From NCBI GenBank assembly GCA_011523485.1, contig WTGR01000885.1, positions 1 to 9,073 on the forward strand: 9,073 bases of DNA. Direction: 5' to 3'. The DNA comes from Acidobacteriota bacterium (lineage in GTDB: Bacteria > Acidobacteriota > Vicinamibacteria > Vicinamibacterales > UBA8438). The notes beneath the pieces were generated by a model. That model was not told the origin of the DNA, ran no database searches, and saw nothing but the letters and a program-made list of their open reading frames with translations. The position numbers and the translations under genes are program-made. This document shows positions 5,710 through 9,073 of this stretch, piece by piece (position 1 is the first letter of the stretch; each line of letters opens with the position of its first letter).

Positions 5710-6822
5710 CTACTGCCGCTCGGCGCCGCTACGGCCGGGTCGACCGCCGAAGTGGTTCTTTTCCCACAACTGGCCGAGACTGTAGTCCTGCAGCCATTCC
5801 TGGAGATCCGCGGCATCCAGCCTGCTGAGCTGCGTACCGCCGTCTACGCGATCGGTGACGAGAACGTCCTCCGGCCGGAAGTGATCCAACAGCAGCGTCG
5901 ATTGAGTCGCGACGACTACCTGGGTCTCGACGGAGGCCTGCCTGACCAGCGACGCCAGGATCGTGATCGCGTAAGGGTGCAGCCCGAGCTCCGGCTCGTC
6001 CATGAGGATCACCGAGGGTCGCAGCGACGCCGGCTGGAGCAGCAGCGTGGCGAGCACCATGAAGCGGAGGGTCCCGTCCGACAGCGATGAGGCGTCGAAG
6101 TAGGCGTCCGAGCCGACGTGTTGCCACTCGATACGGATCTTGTCCTCGTTGAGCGCTTGAGGGCGCAGGCGGAAATCGTCGAAGAAGGGCGCGACGAGCC
6201 GAACGGTGCGACGGATGAGGTCGTACGAGTCCTCGTGCTTGTGGCTGAGGAAGTAAAGTAACGCCGCTAGGTTGCCGCCGTCGAATCGCAGGAACCGATT
6301 GTCGTCGACGTCGGCGGTCTTCTTGATCGGCGAAGTGGAGCTGGTGTCGTGAAAGTGGTAGACGCGCAAACCGTCGAGGTAGCTGCGCAAATTGTGGACG
6401 AACGGCGGATCGAGGCCATGCGGGTCCTGGTGGCTGATCCATGCTTCGCGGTAACCCCCGACGGAGCCACATGTCGCACTCTGTTCGACGCAGTCTTCAT
6501 TCAGTGGAACCAATTCGTCGGGATCCGCAATGCCCAGCCTGATCTTGTACTGATTCGTTTCACCTCCGAACGACAGGTCCAACTTCAGCTCCGGCGTGAT
6601 CCTCGAGCCGAAGTGCAGGATCCTGTCCGCGCCGCCGGAACGGATTACGTACTCCCGCAGCCGCCCGGCGCGGATCTCGCGAAGGAACGAGAACAAGCCG
6701 ATGAAGTTCGACTTTCCGGAGCCGTTGGACCCGATCAGCACATTGATGGGGTTGAGGTGCAGGCGTTCGATGCGCTTGATGCTCTTGAATCCCTCGACGG
6801 CGATCCAGTCCAGCGCGGCCAT
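5710..6822 (-). CDS. OLD/AAA-type ABC ATPase (RecF/SMC-like), defence-associated
   Basis: 370 residues from ATG 6822-6820. The start 'MAALDWIAVEGFKSIKRIE' is the canonical opening of AAA_15/AAA_21-type ATPases. Walker A is GSNGSGKS (31-38), the ABC signature is 'SLSDGTLRF' (246-254), Walker B with the catalytic glutamate is 'VILMDEPELGLHP' (271-283), and the switch segment is 'ATQSTLLLDHF' (305-315). The C-terminus 'LWEKNHFGG' is also typical of the family. The mid-region (about 60-240) is the variable insert that senses partners or invading DNA in relatives. It has no C-terminal Toprim domain of its own; the DUF4276 protein encoded five bases downstream probably supplies that function. The gene follows the secreted-protein gene by 32 bases with no strong ribosome site. 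Its base composition is visibly lower in GC than its neighbours, a sign of transfer. An anti-phage role is inferred from family and pairing. Confidence 0.93.
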   Translation of the reverse strand: MAALDWIAVEGFKSIKRIERLHLNPINVLIGSNGSGKSNFIGLFSFLREIRAGRLREYVIRSGGADRILHFGSRITPELKLDLSFGGETNQYKIRLGIADPDELVPLNEDCVEQSATCGSVGGYREAWISHQDPHGLDPPFVHNLRSYLDGLRVYHFHDTSSTSPIKKTADVDDNRFLRFDGGNLAALLYFLSHKHEDSYDLIRRTVRLVAPFFDDFRLRPQALNEDKIRIEWQHVGSDAYFDASSLSDGTLRFMVLATLLLQPASLRPSVILMDEPELGLHPYAITILASLVRQASVETQVVVATQSTLLLDHFRPEDVLVTDRVDGGTQLSRLDAADLQEWLQDYSLGQLWEKNHFGGRPGRSGAERQ

Positions 6823-6854
6823 GGAGAACCAGTCCGGTGCGCGCCAGACGCGGA

Positions 6855-7844
6855 CTACGGCCGCTCGCCGGCGCTCTCCGCGGCCTCTCTGGCCTCCATC
6901 GCGCGGGCGCCGGACAGCGAGCTGGGCATCGAGTAGTTGCCTTCGTGGCAGGCGTACTCGTAGAGCGGCTCGTCCGTGCGCGTCATCCGCACCCGCGCCG
7001 TCCAGGGGCCGGTCCAGGTGGTCGGGTCGCTTACCGTGAACTGGTAGCGCAGCGTGTCGGCGTCCAGGCGAGTGAATCGCTCGACCAGTCGCATGTTCGC
7101 GCTCGAGCCGCCGAGGGAGGTCTCGCGCAGGAAGTTGCGGGTCTCGATCACGAGCGTGCCGCCGTCCCAGCTCGCTCGCGAGTCGCCGACCCACTGGCGG
7201 AGGTCGGCCGGCAGATGGGGACGCCCGTCGAGCGGGATGATGCGGGCGTTGTGCACCATCTCGTTGAGGATGACGACGTGGTCGGCCGTCTGGAACAACT
7301 GCATGTTGTTGTTGTAGGCGCTCGGGGTCATCGGCGGCCCGGAGTTGAAACCGAGCAGGCAACGCTCGGAGATGCCCCGGTCCTCGGGGCCGTGTGCGTG
7401 TCGGCCGCGCAGGATCCGCCCCACCTCGCGCCGCACGTCGACCTCCGGCCGGACCGCCGGGATCCGACCGTTCGGCGGGTCGATCACGAGCGACGTCCGC
7501 CGCTCTTCGAGCGCGTCGCCCCATTCGAACCAGATGCGCAGGCTGTAGCCGAGGCGCGCCTCCAGCGGGGCGTCCTCGAGCTCGGATTCGAGCCCGGCCC
7601 GCTGCTGAGCTATCCGCGCCTCGAACTCCGCCGCTTCCTCCGCCGTGAGCGTCGCCCTGTCGGCCAGCTCTGCGGGGCGCTCCATCGGTGTGGCGGTAGA
7701 GAAGTTCCAGACGCCCTGCAGGTCGGGCTGCCCGTCCGGTGTCCGGAGATTGCCGTCCTGGCCTGCCGTCGCGGCCGGCGAGAACGCGAGGATTGCGGAA
7801 ACCAGGGCAATGCCGCCGAGCGGAGTGACGGACCGCTGCGTCAT
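6855..7844 (-). CDS. Secreted uncharacterised protein, acidobacterial paralogous family
   Basis: 329 residues from ATG 7844-7842, set by a perfect AGGAGG six bases upstream. Residues 1-28 form a signal peptide: 'TQR', a hydrophobic stretch 'GGIALVSAILAFSPA', and a probable cleavage after 'ATA'. The mature part opens with 'PDGQPDLQGVWNFSTATPMERPAEL' split around residues 37-60. It continues with 'NSGPPMTPSAYNNNMQLFQT' (167-186), 'ARIIPLDGRPHLP' (200-212), 'WVGDSRASWDGGTLVIETRNF' around 218-238, and 'TDEPLYEYACHEGNYSM' (290-306). I recognise this as a large family of exported proteins, repeated many times in Vicinamibacteria-like Acidobacteriota, without a demonstrated function. C162 and C299 could form a disulfide in the periplasm. 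No catalytic signature is recognised. It follows the SWIM gene by 17 bases and may be co-transcribed with it. Confidence 0.88.
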   Translation of the reverse strand: MTQRSVTPLGGIALVSAILAFSPAATAGQDGNLRTPDGQPDLQGVWNFSTATPMERPAELADRATLTAEEAAEFEARIAQQRAGLESELEDAPLEARLGYSLRIWFEWGDALEERRTSLVIDPPNGRIPAVRPEVDVRREVGRILRGRHAHGPEDRGISERCLLGFNSGPPMTPSAYNNNMQLFQTADHVVILNEMVHNARIIPLDGRPHLPADLRQWVGDSRASWDGGTLVIETRNFLRETSLGGSSANMRLVERFTRLDADTLRYQFTVSDPTTWTGPWTARVRMTRTDEPLYEYACHEGNYSMPSSLSGARAMEAREAAESAGERP

Positions 7845-7850
7845 GAGGTG

Positions 7851-7856
7851 CCTCCT
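7851..7856 (-). promoter_or_regulatory. Ribosome binding site of the secreted-protein gene
   Basis: The minus strand reads AGGAGG here, six bases before ATG 7844. It rules out the in-frame upstream ATG (MYRRHL), which would contain this site, and sits inside the 17-base gap after the SWIM gene stop. Confidence 0.75.
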
Positions 7857-7861
7857 GTACA

Positions 7862-8938
7862 TCAGGCCTCGTGTCTCTCGATCTCCTGGTGCAGCGCCAG
7901 CAGGGCCTCCCACGGGCGGGCGTGCAGGTTGAGCGGTCCGGACGTCGTTTCCCAGCGGCGGACCGTGGTCGCGGTGACCTGGATGAGGTCGGCGAACTCG
8001 GTGACCGAGCACCCGCACAGCTCGCGCAGCCTCACGATCAACTCGCCCGTGGGGTGAAATCCGTCCGCCTCGTCGCCGCTGTCGGACGGCGCGGAGCCCG
8101 GGAGGCTCGCGGTTGCGGTTGGCGGTCGATACGTGAACGTTCTCTTCACCCGGCGCGGCGGCGTCTCGGGCGCCGTCGGGTCCGCCGGGTTCGATATCGG
8201 CAGGGAGGGCGCGGTCAGCGCCGCCGGTGAAGCCGCGCCGAGCGTCGACTCGCCGTTCCCGGCGCCCGAATCGCTCAAGAAGATCTCCTCGCGATCGCGG
8301 GCGGCCGGGGGGGCGACCCCCCCGCCCGGCTCGGCGGCGATCAGTTCTTCCTCTTCGATGCCGCGCAGACGGAAGAGCAGCTCCGGGTGGTCATCGAGGC
8401 GGCTGCCGACCCCGGCCAGCGCGGCGGCCGCATGCTTGCACATCGTCGCCCGGTCGGAGCACTCGCATTCCGGCACGATCTCGCCGGGTTGCGGCAACAG
8501 GCCCGCGTCGCGGTCGGTGAGGACTTCGACGACTCGTTCGGATAATCGACCTTCCCGCAACTCGTGTACCGAGCCGATCTCTCCGGCGCACGCTCTCGCG
8601 ATGGCGGTCCACGTCGCTCTATCGAGTTGCCGTATGCGAATGGCGACGTGGTAGAGCGTCGATCCGACCACCATCGCGTCGATGCCGCCGGCGTCTATCG
8701 CGAGATGACAGACGGAGCCGTTGCGCACGTAGGCTCGCCCGTGCGCGAGACGGGCCGCATGTTCCGAGAACGATTCCAGGTGTTCGCACCAACGGCGGCC
8801 CCAGAAGCCCTGCGCGATGGTGCGTCCCCTGATCTCGATCGGCTGCACCCGCACGCCGCGTGCACGCAGCTCGAGCATCTCCGATACGGTGCGCGCCCGC
8901 TGCTCATCGACAGGTACGTAACGTGGATACCAATGCAC
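7862..8938 (-). CDS. SWIM zinc-finger protein with C-terminal helix-turn-helix
   Basis: 358 residues from GTG 8938-8936. Residues 1-200 match the bacterial SWIM protein family: 'HWYPRYVPVDEQRART', 'IEIRGRTIAQGFWGRRWCEHLES', 'AYVRNGSV', then zinc ligands C158-x-C160 and C167-x-H169 in 'CECSDRATMCKHAAA', and 'ELLFRLRGIEEEEL'. Residues 205-295 are a low-complexity Pro/Ala/Ser linker. Residues 297-355 ('LIVRLRELCGCSVTEFADLIQ', 'VTATTVRRWE') form an XRE-like helix-turn-helix, so the protein joins two nucleic-acid-binding modules. SWIM domains bind DNA or protein, and relatives are often encoded beside SNF2 helicases. The start is by family similarity: GTG 8938 has GGGA seven bases upstream, while ATG 9022 adds 28 unlike residues and has its AGG too close. 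A role as DNA-binding regulator is inferred. Confidence 0.85.
   Translation of the reverse strand: MHWYPRYVPVDEQRARTVSEMLELRARGVRVQPIEIRGRTIAQGFWGRRWCEHLESFSEHAARLAHGRAYVRNGSVCHLAIDAGGIDAMVVGSTLYHVAIRIRQLDRATWTAIARACAGEIGSVHELREGRLSERVVEVLTDRDAGLLPQPGEIVPECECSDRATMCKHAAAALAGVGSRLDDHPELLFRLRGIEEEELIAAEPGGGVAPPAARDREEIFLSDSGAGNGESTLGAASPAALTAPSLPISNPADPTAPETPPRRVKRTFTYRPPTATASLPGSAPSDSGDEADGFHPTGELIVRLRELCGCSVTEFADLIQVTATTVRRWETTSGPLNLHARPWEALLALHQEIERHEA
8307..8323. repeat. G7-CGA-C7 mirror hairpin inside the SWIM-HTH linker
   Basis: On the plus strand seven G (8307-8313), CGA, then seven C (8317-8323) form a perfect 7-bp stem with a three-base loop. In the gene it encodes the Gly/Pro-rich linker around residues 204-212. 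Both homopolymers are prone to slippage and to sequencing error, but the SWIM domain before and the HTH after it are in one frame, so the read length here appears right. Confidence 0.6.
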
Positions 8939-9030
8939 TGTCAGATCCCGGTGTTCCCTTCGATGGGTTCGTGGAGGTGACGGCCCTCCCGCCGAGTCGG
9001 GAGTGAGGGTTGGGCGAACCATTCCTCGTG

Positions 9031-9046
9031 CGGTCCGTACGGACCG
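9031..9046. promoter_or_regulatory. 16-bp perfect palindrome upstream of the SWIM-HTH gene
   Basis: CGGTCCGTACGGACCG is its own reverse complement across all 16 bases, with the centre between 9038 and 9039. It lies 93 bases upstream of the preferred GTG 8938. The neighbouring gene encodes a helix-turn-helix, so an autoregulatory operator is plausible. It could also control a gene starting to the right of the window. No T-tract follows, so a terminator is unlikely. Confidence 0.4.
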
Positions 9047-9048
9047 AT

Positions 9049-9073
9049 AGGAGGGCGAGTCGATTGCGTTACG
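9049..9073 (+). other. Possible start of a divergent plus-strand gene
   Basis: AGGAGGG (9049-9055) is a perfect ribosome-site sequence followed, eight bases later, by TTG (9064-9066) and an open frame to the window edge. With only a few codons visible, the gene cannot be confirmed; a start codon beyond the edge is equally possible. If real, it would be divergent from the SWIM-HTH gene, with the palindrome at 9031-9046 between them. Confidence 0.25.

Noticed and set aside
6823..7524. Upstream extension of the ATPase frame to an ATG at 7524
   Set aside because: The extension is Arg/Pro-rich and lies over the secreted-protein gene in another frame; ATPase similarity starts exactly at 'MAALDWIAVEGF' (6822).
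8290..8299. CGCGATCGCG palindrome
   Set aside because: A 10-base palindrome inside the SWIM-HTH coding region is expected by chance in GC-rich DNA.

Overview
The window is a GC-rich bacterial stretch in which every supported feature is protein-coding or a small regulatory site. I see no RNA gene, CRISPR array or insertion sequence. The best taxonomic hint is the secreted protein at 6855-7844. It belongs to a lineage-expanded family ('PDLQGVW..ERPAEL' near the start, 'YNNN', 'ARIIPLDGRPHLP', 'DEPLYEYACHEGNY') that I associate with Acidobacteriota, especially Vicinamibacteria-like genomes. That assignment is an inference from recall, not a search.

Left part (1-4529). A tightly coupled minus-strand operon runs from about 3686 down past base 1. 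In transcription order it encodes a cysteine desulfurase (DndA-like), a stand-alone lipoyl-carrier H-protein (GcvH-like), a CobW/G3E-type P-loop GTPase, a small four-cysteine protein resembling the N-terminal domain of HdrA, and a [4Fe-4S] ferredoxin-domain protein cut by the window edge. Consecutive genes overlap by 4, 8, 4 and 4 bases. Divergently, at 3813-4529, lies a lipoate-protein ligase family gene, with a perfect inverted repeat in the shared upstream region. No glycine-cleavage P or T genes and no Dnd genes are present. The set looks like a dedicated, uncharacterised lipoyl-carrier pathway joining sulfur mobilisation, lipoylation, a metallochaperone-like GTPase and Fe-S electron transfer. 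It is reminiscent of, but not the same as, the sHdr/LbpA sulfur-oxidation system.

Middle (4530-5002). This is a junction of fragments: a possible C-terminal scrap of an MBL-fold hydrolase on the minus strand, an intact Phd/YefM-type antitoxin gene, and the first ten codons of its PIN-type toxin, which stops abruptly.

Right part (5003-9073). Four colinear minus-strand genes are closely spaced. In transcription order they are a SWIM zinc-finger protein with a C-terminal helix-turn-helix, the secreted protein, an OLD/AAA-type ABC ATPase and a DUF4276 (Toprim-like) protein. The last two form a recognisable ATPase-plus-effector pair, likely anti-phage. They look more AT-rich than their neighbours and end 15 bases from the broken toxin gene, so they are probably an acquired island. 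A 16-base perfect palindrome lies upstream of the SWIM-HTH gene and could be its operator.
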